Shown here one piece after another: positions 51,259-59,872 of a stretch of 64,000 bases of DNA. Numbering within the stretch: position 1 is the first letter of the stretch; the number at the start of each line of letters is the position of its first letter. Origin of the DNA: SZUA-152 sp964401355 (GTDB lineage Bacteria; Pseudomonadota; Gammaproteobacteria; SZUA-152). The position numbers and the translations under genes were made by a program. The notes beneath the pieces are model-generated. The model searched no databases. It saw nothing but the letters and a program-made list of their open reading frames with translations, and was not told where the DNA came from. The DNA lies in assembly GCA_964401355.1 (NCBI GenBank), contig CAYNYJ010000001.1, positions 1 through 64,000 on the forward strand, in the 5' to 3' direction.

Positions 51259-51771
51259 ATGGAAACAATATATATGAACACCAGCAAACAAGTGAAGGTG
51301 CTTTTTGTGTGCATGGGCAATATCTGCCGATCTCCAACAGCCGAGGGTGTCTTTGCCGCACAGGTCAAAAAGGCACAGCTGGATCATTTCATCGAAATTG
51401 ACTCGGCAGGGACCCATGCCTATCACGTGGGAGAGGGGCCAGATGCTCGTGCACAAAAGACGGCATTAAAACGTGGCGTGAATTTATCGGCTTTAAGTGC
51501 TCGGCGTGTGAACTCGGCTGATTTTGAACGGTTTGATTATGTACTAGCGATGGATCGGGACAATTATCAAGGCTTGGAAGTCATTTGTCCGCCGGGATCC
51601 GAACACAAGTTGCATCTGTTTCTGAGTTTTGCGCCGAATCTTGAATATGACGAAGTGCCGGATCCGTATTACGGGGGGGCGACAGGTTTTGAACGCGTGC
51701 TGGATATGATCGAAGAGGCGTCAGAAGGTTTGTTGACAGAAATCCGGTTACGACATTTAAGTCACGAGTAA
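51259..51771 (+). CDS. Low-molecular-weight protein-tyrosine phosphatase
   Basis: Cytosolic phosphatase of the LMW-PTP family. The 170-residue product has the P-loop CMGNICRSPTAEG (nucleophile Cys18, Arg24) and the general acid in VPDPYYGG near the C-terminus; GTHAYHVGEGPDARA and FDYVLAMDRDN are further family segments. There is no neighbouring exopolysaccharide gene or tyrosine kinase, so a Wzb-like role cannot be claimed. ATG 51259 or 51274 may be the start; neither has a strong ribosome-binding site. It converges with rne. Confidence 0.92.
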   Translation: METIYMNTSKQVKVLFVCMGNICRSPTAEGVFAAQVKKAQLDHFIEIDSAGTHAYHVGEGPDARAQKTALKRGVNLSALSARRVNSADFERFDYVLAMDRDNYQGLEVICPPGSEHKLHLFLSFAPNLEYDEVPDPYYGGATGFERVLDMIEEASEGLLTEIRLRHLSHE

Positions 51772-51793
51772 TAAAAAGACGATATTTATGGAT

Positions 51794-51861
51794 GGGTGCT
51801 TTGAGGTAAAGCGCCCCAGTCAGTACACGGCTCCAGCCAGACCGTTCTGACTGGAGCCGTG
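51794..51861. repeat. Two tandem hairpins between the phosphatase gene and rne
   Basis: First hairpin: GGGTGCTTT (51794-51802) with AAAGCGCCC (51808-51816). Second: CACGGCTCCAGCCAG (51826-51840) with CTGACTGGAGCCGTG (51847-51861), 14 of 15 positions paired. They fill the gap between convergent genes and probably end transcription from both sides or protect 3' ends; no T-run follows, so they are not standard terminators. Confidence 0.65.
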
Positions 51862-51871
51862 GGTATCGATG

Positions 51872-54646
51872 TCAGTGGTTTTCGTCGGGTGTTTTTTCCG
51901 TTTTCATAGCGGGGCGTGGTGCGACCTGAGCATCCAACAGAGGTGGCTGCGAGCCACTGGAAGCTCCTGACGACTGCTTATCCACTGATTTTGTGTCTGC
52001 TGCGCTGGCGGCAGCAGTCCCTTGTGACGGGGCAGGTGAAGCAACGGTAGCGTTGACGTTTTGTTTAACCGACGCTGTTGAATCAGACGCTGGCTTACTT
52101 GCCTGCGGCTTTTCTGGAATTGTAGCCGGTTTTGTTTCAACCCTTACAGGGGCGGGTTTGGTTTCCGCGGGCGTTGATGCAGGCTTGGGTGCGGCAGGCG
52201 TTGTGGCGGCTGTGTCGTGGGTCGTCGTTGACTCGCTGCGGGTTTTTGCCTCTGTTTTCGTTGTTCCCGTGTTTTCTGGAGCAGGCTTGGGCTGCGTTTC
52301 TTTTGGCGTGGCCACTGGCTTTTCAGTGGTCTTGTTTGATGAAGAGACAGATTGAGACAGCACCACCGCAGTATCTTTGTTGGTGGTATCGCTCTTTTTT
52401 GCACTCTCTGTGGTGCTTTCAGTTGCGGCATCCGTAGCATGGGTATCTGTAGCGTCAGTGCGTGTCTGCTCATTGACATTAGTATTAGCAGTTTGGCTGC
52501 TGCCACTATCACGACGACGACGACGCCCACCCCGACGGCCACGACGTGAACTGCTCTTTTGACCTTCGGTGCGCTCCTTATTCTCAGGGCTGGCAGCTTG
52601 GTCAGTGGCGCTTGTATCGAGGGTTTTGGAATCACTGCTTTGCGTATCGCTTGCTTTCGCATCCCGATCCTTTGGCCCACGTCTGCTAGCCTCTTTTGCC
52701 GGTGGTTTTGATGTTGAAGTTTTCACTGAATCCGCTTTTGTCCGGCCGCCCTTGTTTTGAGTGCTATCCTGTTTGTTGCGGGTGTCATTACGACTGTCAC
52801 TTCGAGAACGGCCACCTCGGCGATTGGTACTTGCGCGCCCCGCTGAACCCGATCCACCACCACCACGACCGCCGCGTGAGCGGCTTTGAGTCGGCCGACT
52901 TGGGGCTTCTTTTTCCGCAGGCTTGGCCGGGCTGGCCTCCTCCGCGGTGTCATTGCCCACCAAACTGCTCCAAATACGCTTGATCAGCCCACTTTGCTTT
53001 GCTGTGCTTTCTTGCCTTGAGGTGATCTGTGGCGCGGGAGCCGAGGGGGTGACACCTTTGACTACCGGGACTTCACTGGTCATTTTGGGCTTGTCATCCA
53101 GTGATTCAGAGTCTTCTTCGCGTTCAACGGCCATGGAATAGCTGACTTGAGAGTCGGCATCATGCGCAAGGTCCGCAGCGCGTTCACGCACAATTTCGTA
53201 ATGCGGGGTGTCAAATGTTGGATTAGGAATCAAGATGACTTTGACGCTCTGACGGCTCTCGATATCGCTAATGGCCTGGCGTTTTTCGTTGAGCAGGAAG
53301 GTCGCCACGTTTACCGGCACTTGTACCACGATGCGTGCGGTTTGTTCCTTCATGGCATCCTCTTCAATGATGCGCAGAATGGACAGGGCGAGCGATTCCG
53401 TGCCTCGAATCGTCCCGTGACCTTCGCAGCGTGGACAAACGATTTGCACGGACTCACCCAGCGAAGGACGCAGCCGCTGTCGTGACATTTCCAGTAAACC
53501 AAAACGGGAAATCCGCCCGATCTGGACACGGGCACGATCCATTTTGAGGGCTTCACGCAGGGTATTTTCTACCTCGCGCTGGTTGCGTGCGGCGGACATA
53601 TCGATAAAGTCGATGACCACCAGTCCGCCAAGATCACGCAGACGCAATTGCCGTGCGACTTCTTCCGCCGCTTCACGATTGGTATTCAGTGCGGTTTCTT
53701 CAATGTCACTGCCTTTTGTGGCGCGTGCCGAGTTGATGTCGATGGAGATCAGGGCCTCGGTGTGATCAATCACAATGGCGCCGCCAGAGGGCAGACGCAC
53801 TTCGCGTTTAAAGGCGGTCTCGATTTGAGATTCAATCTGATAACGCGTGAACAGGGGCACGCTGTCTTCGTAGAGTTTAAGTTTATCCAGATTATGCGGC
53901 ATCACTAACTGCATGAACTCGGTGGCCCGGTCAAAGGTCGCCTTGTCGTCGATGAGGATTTCAGCAATGTCTTTACGCAAATTGTCACGAATCGCACGGA
54001 TGATAACGTCGCTTTCCTGATAAATCAGGAAAGGCGTTGCCCCTTCTTTGGAAGCTTTGTCGATGACCTCCCACAATTGCAACAGGTAATCGAGATCCCA
54101 CTGCAATTCTTCAGGATTTTTGCCGACACCGGCAGTACGCACGATAAGGCCCATGTCTTCTGGCACGGTAAGTGAAGCCAGTGCATCACGGATTTCATTG
54201 CGCTCTTCACCGACGATACGGCGCGATACGCCACCAGCCCGAGGGTTGTTTGGCATTAAGACCAAATAGCGTCCGGCGAGACTGACGAAGGTGGTGAGTG
54301 CAGCGCCTTTGTTGCCGCGCTCCTCTTTTTCGACCTGCACAACGATTTCCTGGCCTTCCTTCAATACCTGTTTGATATTGACGCGACCACCGGCCAGCGA
54401 GACGTTGGGGTTAAAATAGGAGCGTGAAATTTCTTTTAGCGGCAGGAAACCATGTCGGTCGGAACCGTAATCAACAAAGGCAGCTTCGAGGCTAGGCTCA
54501 AGGCGGGTAATGCGGGCTTTATAAATATTGGATTTTTTTTGTTCGCGACCGGCAGTTTCGATATCCAGATCATAAAGCCGCTGTCCATCGACCATAGCAA
54601 CACGCAACTCTTCCGGCTGAGTTGCGTTAAACAACATTCTTTTCAT
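51872..54646 (-). CDS. rne: Ribonuclease E
   Basis: Essential endoribonuclease and scaffold of the RNA degradosome at the inner membrane. The 924-residue product starts MKRMLFNATQPEELRVAM, with an S1 domain (about 36-120), a catalytic DNase I-like domain with the magnesium-binding Asp residues in ALISIDINSARATKG and GLVVIDFIDM, and the zinc-link CPRCEGHG. From about residue 530 it is low-complexity: an Arg/Gly segment (SRGGRGGGGSGS) and long Ser/Thr/Lys/Pro/Ala-rich stretches, as usual for the degradosome-scaffold half. Start 54646 gives the conserved N-terminus; the frame is open 33 codons further up. Leader structures are listed separately. Confidence 0.97.
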   Translation of the reverse strand: MKRMLFNATQPEELRVAMVDGQRLYDLDIETAGREQKKSNIYKARITRLEPSLEAAFVDYGSDRHGFLPLKEISRSYFNPNVSLAGGRVNIKQVLKEGQEIVVQVEKEERGNKGAALTTFVSLAGRYLVLMPNNPRAGGVSRRIVGEERNEIRDALASLTVPEDMGLIVRTAGVGKNPEELQWDLDYLLQLWEVIDKASKEGATPFLIYQESDVIIRAIRDNLRKDIAEILIDDKATFDRATEFMQLVMPHNLDKLKLYEDSVPLFTRYQIESQIETAFKREVRLPSGGAIVIDHTEALISIDINSARATKGSDIEETALNTNREAAEEVARQLRLRDLGGLVVIDFIDMSAARNQREVENTLREALKMDRARVQIGRISRFGLLEMSRQRLRPSLGESVQIVCPRCEGHGTIRGTESLALSILRIIEEDAMKEQTARIVVQVPVNVATFLLNEKRQAISDIESRQSVKVILIPNPTFDTPHYEIVRERAADLAHDADSQVSYSMAVEREEDSESLDDKPKMTSEVPVVKGVTPSAPAPQITSRQESTAKQSGLIKRIWSSLVGNDTAEEASPAKPAEKEAPSRPTQSRSRGGRGGGGSGSAGRASTNRRGGRSRSDSRNDTRNKQDSTQNKGGRTKADSVKTSTSKPPAKEASRRGPKDRDAKASDTQSSDSKTLDTSATDQAASPENKERTEGQKSSSRRGRRGGRRRRRDSGSSQTANTNVNEQTRTDATDTHATDAATESTTESAKKSDTTNKDTAVVLSQSVSSSNKTTEKPVATPKETQPKPAPENTGTTKTEAKTRSESTTTHDTAATTPAAPKPASTPAETKPAPVRVETKPATIPEKPQASKPASDSTASVKQNVNATVASPAPSQGTAAASAADTKSVDKQSSGASSGSQPPLLDAQVAPRPAMKTEKTPDENH

Positions 54647-54746
54647 TTTATTCGTCCATGCGCTCGACCATTGATCCCTTGTGGCTGCGGGTACAGGGGC
54701 AATACAAACGATAACCGGGACAACCGCCCGCTGGCGCAGCCTCATT

Positions 54747-54764
54747 CCCTTTCGATGGAAAGGG
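54747..54764 (-). promoter_or_regulatory. Hairpin in the rne leader
   Basis: CCCTTT (54747-54752) and AAAGGG (54759-54764) form a short stem-loop about 100 bases before the rne start. In E. coli the long rne leader contains hairpins through which RNase E cuts its own message; a matching role here is inferred. The 54647-55027 gap otherwise shows no gene on either strand. Confidence 0.35.
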
Positions 54765-54847
54765 CTGGACGTCGCGAGCCTGGTCGCACAGCTATCGGTC
54801 AGCTCATCATGAACACGTTAGGAACATGGGAGCGCACTCAATAGGGT

Positions 54848-54875
54848 AAAAAAACACCCGTCATGACACGGATGT
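54848..54875 (-). terminator. Intrinsic terminator upstream of rne, on the rne strand
   Basis: On the minus strand ACATCCG (54875-54869) pairs with CGGGTGT (54860-54854) around an 8-base loop, followed by seven T residues. No gene precedes it on that strand (rluC is divergent), so it would end a short transcript started in the rluC-rne gap: an attenuator of rne or a small RNA. Confidence 0.6.
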
Positions 54876-55027
54876 CGAAATTTTGTTACGTTCTCTAGTC
54901 ACGCCGACGAAAGAGTAAAGTTGTCGGAAAGTGGACGTAGAATCAATATTATCCCGCAATAAGCCAAGTAAATATAACAGTCTTCGCGGATAGCATCAAT
55001 CTTGGCATGATTTGTTATCATAGGCCG

Positions 55028-56023
55028 ATGAATCAGCCGCCCCCCAAAACCACTCCAAAAGTATATTTTGTCGAGATCGATGAGGATCGTGCGGGTCAGC
55101 GAATTGATAACTTTTTGCTTGCCAGCCTCAAAGGTGTCCCAAAGAGTCGCGTTTATCGCATTTTGCGCAAGGGAGAAGTGCGCGTAAACAAGGGCCGAAT
55201 CAAGGCCAGCTATCGCCTGCAAGCCGGCGATACGGTACGGATTCCGCCCATTCGCCAGGCTGAGCCTGACGCCCCGGTAAGCCCGGGGGCTCATGTGCTG
55301 GCGCGGATCGATGCCAATATCCTGGCGGAGGAAAAAGGGTTTCTGGTGCTGAACAAACCCTCCGGTATTGCCGTACACGGTGGCAGTGGCTTGCATTATG
55401 GTGTGATCGAGGCACTGCGAGCACTGCGGCCAGACGCGCCGTACCTGGAATTAGTGCACCGTCTGGATCGCGAGACCTCGGGTTGCCTGCTCATCGCGAA
55501 ACGACGCAGTATCTTGCGGGAAATGCACCGCCTGTTTCGAGTCGAGGGCCGTGAGCAATTAAGTGAAATCAGCATGGATAAACGCTACCTGGCGTTGTTA
55601 ATGGGGCACTGGGAGGGGGGCGAACGACGGGTTAATATGCCGCTATTGAAAAACACCCAGCGTTCCGGTGAGCGGATGGTGACGGTTAACCCCGAAGGCA
55701 AAGCTGCACTGAGTCTGTTTCGCCCGGTGACCCGCTATGCAGATGCCACCCTGGTGGAAATCCGTTTGCTGACCGGCCGCACCCATCAGATTCGGGTGCA
55801 TGCGGCGGCTATCGGCCACCCGATTGCAGGTGATCAAAAATATGGCGACGAAGAGTTTAACCGTTTCATGAAGGCGCAGGGTTTGCGCCGTTTGTTTTTG
55901 CATGCGCGATCATTGACCTTCGCCCTGGATTTGGAGGGCCATGATCAGCCCTACCAATTTTCCGCGCCACTGGAAAAAGAACTCGAAGCTGTATTGACTG
56001 CGTTGAAGCCATCAGCGTCTTAA
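55028..56023 (+). CDS. rluC: 23S rRNA pseudouridine synthase RluC
   Basis: Makes pseudouridines at 955, 2504 and 2580 of 23S rRNA (E. coli numbering). The 331-residue product has an N-terminal S4 domain (GQRIDNFLLASLKGVPKSRVY, RILRKGEVRVNKGRIK) and the catalytic domain with the Asp of HRLDRETSG, plus LLTGRTHQIRVHAA. The start at 55028 fits RluC proteins; ATG 55007 is seven codons earlier. Divergent from rne, as in E. coli, and followed by a HAD phosphatase gene, also common. Confidence 0.95.
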   Translation: MNQPPPKTTPKVYFVEIDEDRAGQRIDNFLLASLKGVPKSRVYRILRKGEVRVNKGRIKASYRLQAGDTVRIPPIRQAEPDAPVSPGAHVLARIDANILAEEKGFLVLNKPSGIAVHGGSGLHYGVIEALRALRPDAPYLELVHRLDRETSGCLLIAKRRSILREMHRLFRVEGREQLSEISMDKRYLALLMGHWEGGERRVNMPLLKNTQRSGERMVTVNPEGKAALSLFRPVTRYADATLVEIRLLTGRTHQIRVHAAAIGHPIAGDQKYGDEEFNRFMKAQGLRRLFLHARSLTFALDLEGHDQPYQFSAPLEKELEAVLTALKPSAS

Positions 56024-56065
56024 TAGCCTACACAGTGATATTGAATAAACAGGCAGTAGAAAGAT

Positions 56066-56728
56066 ATGCAAAAAAGTTTTGAATTGTTGGTATTTGATTG
56101 GGACGGGACGTTAATGGATTCCGAGGCCCACATTGTGACCAGCATGCAGCTCGCAATGTCGGATGTGAAGCTGTCTGAAATGGCGCGGGCGGAAATTCGT
56201 GACATTATTGGTTTGGGTCTGGGTGAAGCCATCCGTCGGTTATTGCCGGATGAAAGCGATGAGCTGCATCTTGCGCTGGTAGATCGTTACCGCTATCACT
56301 TCTTTGCTGATGACCCCTGTGAACCCTTTGACGGCGCTGAGTCAGTATTGAAAACGTTACGTGATCAAGGCTATTTGATGGCGGTAGCGACGGGCAAAGG
56401 ACGACGCGGCCTGGATCGTGTGCTACAAAACACCGGGTTTGGTCAATATTTTATTGAGACCCGCTGTGCGGATGAAACCTGTTCAAAACCGGATCCGCAG
56501 ATGTTGCAGGAAATTATGGATGTCATCGGCGTAACCCCCGAGCAGACCTTGATGATCGGCGATACCGAGTACGATCTGGAAATGGCAAACGCGGCCCGTA
56601 CCGCAAGTGTAGGTGTCGATTATGGTGTGCATAGCACAGAGCGATTATTGGCCTGTGGCCCGCTGGGGTGTTTGTCTTCCATTAAAGAGCTGCCTGATTG
56701 GCTGGCGGCGCAGACGACAGGTCAATAA
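56066..56728 (+). CDS. HAD-family hydrolase (phosphoglycolate phosphatase-like)
   Basis: Haloacid dehalogenase-type phosphatase of subfamily IA, 220 residues. Motif I is FDWDGTLMDSE with nucleophile Asp11 and Asp13, motif II the AVATGKGRRGLDRVL region, and motif III IGDTEYDLEMANAA with the metal-binding Asp. A cap domain (about 20-85) is present. Homologues next to rluC are annotated as phosphoglycolate phosphatase (Gph) or general phosphatases; the substrate is not readable. In a Calvin-cycle organism, phosphoglycolate salvage would make sense, but that is only a suggestion. Confidence 0.88.
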   Translation: MQKSFELLVFDWDGTLMDSEAHIVTSMQLAMSDVKLSEMARAEIRDIIGLGLGEAIRRLLPDESDELHLALVDRYRYHFFADDPCEPFDGAESVLKTLRDQGYLMAVATGKGRRGLDRVLQNTGFGQYFIETRCADETCSKPDPQMLQEIMDVIGVTPEQTLMIGDTEYDLEMANAARTASVGVDYGVHSTERLLACGPLGCLSSIKELPDWLAAQTTGQ

Positions 56729-56840
56729 TCACAGAAACATAGTGCGGCCTAATGATATTGAGCCCTGCATTTCATTTCAGGCTCATTTACATTTGGCATT
56801 TTTGAACGTTTACAAAAAAACAGAGTAAAAAAGGTACAAC

Positions 56841-57971
56841 ATGGCTGATCACGACAAACCAGAAAACGCTATAAAACCTGAAGCTTCACCCGATAAAAAT
56901 GAAACGGGGCGAGCTGCGCAGAACAATGACAAAAAGCTCCGTGAAGAAAATGATGTTTGGACCTCCAATAAAGAAGTGGAAGAGTCTGACACGGAAAAAT
57001 CCGCGATAACAACTCAGCAATCCAAGAGTAAAGAAGGCGATTGGGAGAAGGACACTTTAAACCGTCTGGCTTTTGCTGCCATCAACGAGCAACGTCGTGC
57101 GCGTCGCTGGAGTGTTTTTTTTAAATCACTTTTTTTCATCTATTTGTTCGTGATTTTTTTCTATATTCCTGGTGATTGGAATAAACCCAGCATGAAAACG
57201 GATATGCACACGGCGTTGATTGACCTCGAAGGCGTGATTGCGGCCAATACTCAGGCCAGTGCAGATAATCTGGTGGGAGCTTTGCGTGCCGCCTTTAAAG
57301 ATAAAAAAACCACGGCGGTGCTGATGCGTATCAACAGCCCTGGTGGCAGCCCGGTACAGGCCGGTTATGTTTATGACGAAATTAAACGTCTGCGTCAAAA
57401 ATATCCGGATATCAAACTGTATGCCGTGATCGCTGACATCTGTGCCTCCGGGGGTTATTACATTGCGGCAGCTGCCGATGAAATTTATGCAGACAAAGCC
57501 AGCATTGTGGGCTCCATTGGGGTGTTAATGGATGGCTTTGGTTTTGTCGATACCATCAAGACACTGGGTATTGAACGCCGTTTGATGACGGCAGGGAAGC
57601 ATAAAGGGGTGCTGGATCCATTTTCTCCACTGAAAAAGAGTGAAGTGAAACATGTACAGAACTTGCTGGATACGGTGCACAAGCAGTTTATCGATCAAGT
57701 GAAAGCCGGGCGCGGAGATCGTCTTTCCGATTCACCTGATTTATTTACTGGCCTGTTTTGGAATGGAGAGGAAAGTGTCAAACTGGGATTAGTTGATGGG
57801 CTGGGCAGTGCCAGTTATGTTGCGCGTGAAATTATCGGCGAGGAAAATATTGTTGATTTCACACCGCGGCCCAACTTTTTGAATCGATTCGCTGATCGTA
57901 TTGGCGTGACCATGGCCAGTGTTTTGTCTAAAACGGTAGGCTTGGAAGGCGCGACGAGTCCGCTTCGATAA
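56841..57971 (+). CDS. sppA: S49-family signal peptide peptidase (SppA-like)
   Basis: Membrane-bound serine protease thought to degrade cleaved signal peptides. The 376-residue product has a polar, charged cytosolic N-terminus of about 90 residues, one membrane helix (SLFFIYLFVIFFYIPG), and the protease domain in the periplasm with RINSPGGSPVQAG, the nucleophile Ser in CASGGYYIAAAADEIYAD, GSIGVL and the catalytic Lys in TAGKHKGVLDPF. It is of the half-size SppA type. The long acidic tail before the helix is unusual in composition but such tails occur in the family. Confidence 0.92.
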   Translation: MADHDKPENAIKPEASPDKNETGRAAQNNDKKLREENDVWTSNKEVEESDTEKSAITTQQSKSKEGDWEKDTLNRLAFAAINEQRRARRWSVFFKSLFFIYLFVIFFYIPGDWNKPSMKTDMHTALIDLEGVIAANTQASADNLVGALRAAFKDKKTTAVLMRINSPGGSPVQAGYVYDEIKRLRQKYPDIKLYAVIADICASGGYYIAAAADEIYADKASIVGSIGVLMDGFGFVDTIKTLGIERRLMTAGKHKGVLDPFSPLKKSEVKHVQNLLDTVHKQFIDQVKAGRGDRLSDSPDLFTGLFWNGEESVKLGLVDGLGSASYVAREIIGEENIVDFTPRPNFLNRFADRIGVTMASVLSKTVGLEGATSPLR

Positions 57972-58103
57972 ACCTCATTGGCTTTAATGCGCAGACGACA
58001 ACCTTATAGGGGTAATTGTTTTTGAGTAAAGCGTTATTGAATGGAAAACAGTAATGTAAAAAAATTTTCCACAGAAATTCATGCATTAGGGGCGCTATAA
58101 ACT

Positions 58104-59045
58104 ATGTCAAAAAGTCATCCTATTGTTGCTATTACGGGCGCCTCAGGTGCTGGCACTACCGTCGTTAAACAGGCCTTCGAAAATATTTTCCGGCGTGAAA
58201 ATCTCACCGCGGCTTTTATAACGGGGGAATGTTTTCGTCGTTATGATCGCGAAGAAATGCAGGCCTTGTTAACGAAAAAGCAAGCGGAAGGCGTGTCTCT
58301 GAGTCCCTATGGGCCTGAGGTAAACCGTTTCGACTTACTGGAATCATTGTTTGATTCGTACGCGCAAACGGGAACGGGAACCTTACGCCGATACATCAGT
58401 CAGGAATCCGCTTGTGAAACCCATATTCCTGAAGGTACCTTTTCAGACTGGGAATCACTGCCGGAAAATTCTGATTTGTTATTTTATGAAGGTTTGCATG
58501 GGGGGGTGGTTTCGGACAAATGGACACGCCGTCAGATGAGTGCCTCGCATAATCCAAAAGTCATCACAGAGCGTCGCAATAGTGAGAACAATGAGGGCGT
58601 CGACGTTGCGCGACACGTGGATCTGTTGATTGGTGTAGTGCCGGTGGTGAACCTTGAATGGATTCAAAAGATCAACCATGACAGAGATACCCGGGGATAT
58701 TCTACGGATGCAACGTCAAGACACATTGTTGAGCGGATGCAGGATTACATTCACTTTATTGTGCCGCAATTTTCGGTGACGGATATTAATTTCCAGCGAG
58801 TGCCTATTGTCGATACGTCAAATCCGTTTATCGCCAGGGACATTCCGGAAAGCCACGAATGCATCGTGGTGATTCGTTTTCGTGATCCGGCTCGGTTTGA
58901 TTTTCCACGCTTGCTTGAATTAATCGATGGTGCCTTCATGTCCCGGCCCAATAGCATGGTGATTTCCGGTAGCCAGTTGAAACAGGCTTTGGATGTCATT
59001 TGTACGCCGTTGATACAGGAGTTGGTTGTCGATTCCGCGAACTGA
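58104..59045 (+). CDS. prk: Phosphoribulokinase, bacterial class I
   Basis: Phosphorylates ribulose-5-phosphate to ribulose-1,5-bisphosphate, the CO2 acceptor of the Calvin cycle. The 313-residue product has the P-loop GASGAGTT (12-19), FYEGLHGG, VVPVVNLEWIQKINHDRDTR, VPQFSVTDINFQRVPIVDTS and NPFIARDIP, all class I hallmarks. It is about 25 residues longer than usual because of an extra polar segment near residues 139-165 between GLHGGVVSD and VDVARHVDLL. Whether it functions in CO2 fixation or like the E. coli PrkB homologue cannot be decided here; no RuBisCO gene lies in the window. It sits between sppA and the convergent maf. Confidence 0.93.
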   Translation: MSKSHPIVAITGASGAGTTVVKQAFENIFRRENLTAAFITGECFRRYDREEMQALLTKKQAEGVSLSPYGPEVNRFDLLESLFDSYAQTGTGTLRRYISQESACETHIPEGTFSDWESLPENSDLLFYEGLHGGVVSDKWTRRQMSASHNPKVITERRNSENNEGVDVARHVDLLIGVVPVVNLEWIQKINHDRDTRGYSTDATSRHIVERMQDYIHFIVPQFSVTDINFQRVPIVDTSNPFIARDIPESHECIVVIRFRDPARFDFPRLLELIDGAFMSRPNSMVISGSQLKQALDVICTPLIQELVVDSAN

Positions 59046-59087
59046 GCGGCCACTGAAAAAAGACCTGTTGACAGATATGTGTACTCG

Positions 59088-59684
59088 CTACTTTTTTATT
59101 GGAGAAAGTACATCAAGGTTTTCTTCGGCCAGTAAGCGAATTAATTCGATCAGCGGTAAACCGATCAATGCGTTGGGATCTTCGCCTTCCAAACGCTCAA
59201 ACAGGCTGATGCCCAGCCCCTCCGATTTAAAACTGCCGGCACAATCGTAAGGTTTTTCCTGCGTGAGGTAGTAATCAATTTGCGCCGCACTCAAGCTGCG
59301 GAACCGTACCGAAAACGGCACGAGCTTGATTTGCAGGTGTTGGCTGCGGGTGTTGAGCAAACACAGGCCAGTTAAAAATGTCACGTGCCGTCCGCTGGCA
59401 TTTTGCAGCTGTTGGGTAGCGACGTCGTGGCTACCAGGTTTGCCGAGGATATCACCGTCCAGCACCGCAACCTGATCGGAACCGATGATCAGGGCATCGG
59501 GATAATGTGGGGCGATGGCCTGGGCCTTGGCCTCTGCCAGGCGCATGACCAGAGTCTCCGGGGTTTCGCCCTCCAGTATCGCTTCATTGATATCCGGTGC
59601 CGCTGTTTCAAAGGGCAGCCCGAGGCGTTCGAGCAACAATTTTCGATAAGGTGAGGTTGAGGCGAGGACGAGAAGAGTTGTCAT
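59088..59684 (-). CDS. maf: Maf family nucleotide pyrophosphatase
   Basis: House-cleaning enzyme that hydrolyses non-canonical nucleoside triphosphates (YceF-type members prefer 7-methyl-GTP). The 198-residue product has the signature LASTSPYRKLLLERLGLPF at the N-terminus, the DINEAILEGETPETLVMRLAEAKA block, IIGSDQVAVLDGDILGKPGS with the catalytic Asp, and YDCAGSFKSEGLGISLFERLEGEDPNALIGLPL. The start 59684 gives the conserved N-terminus; the frame extends 19 codons further without homology. The pairing with rpmF-plsX seen in relatives is absent here. Confidence 0.94.
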   Translation of the reverse strand: MTTLLVLASTSPYRKLLLERLGLPFETAAPDINEAILEGETPETLVMRLAEAKAQAIAPHYPDALIIGSDQVAVLDGDILGKPGSHDVATQQLQNASGRHVTFLTGLCLLNTRSQHLQIKLVPFSVRFRSLSAAQIDYYLTQEKPYDCAGSFKSEGLGISLFERLEGEDPNALIGLPLIELIRLLAEENLDVLSPIKK

Positions 59685-59872
59685 TGTTGTTGGAGAGTCT
59701 GTGCGAAAATAAGTGAAAAAAAATGTTTGAGGCTGCCGCACATTCTACCGGTTTTCATCGCTTTCGGGAGGTATTTTCATGATTGCTGTGTGCAAAAGTC
59801 GGGGAAATGCGTTGACAGAAACCAGACTGGATGCCATACCTAACACACCGGTTGTACTTGGGAGTGACGTAA

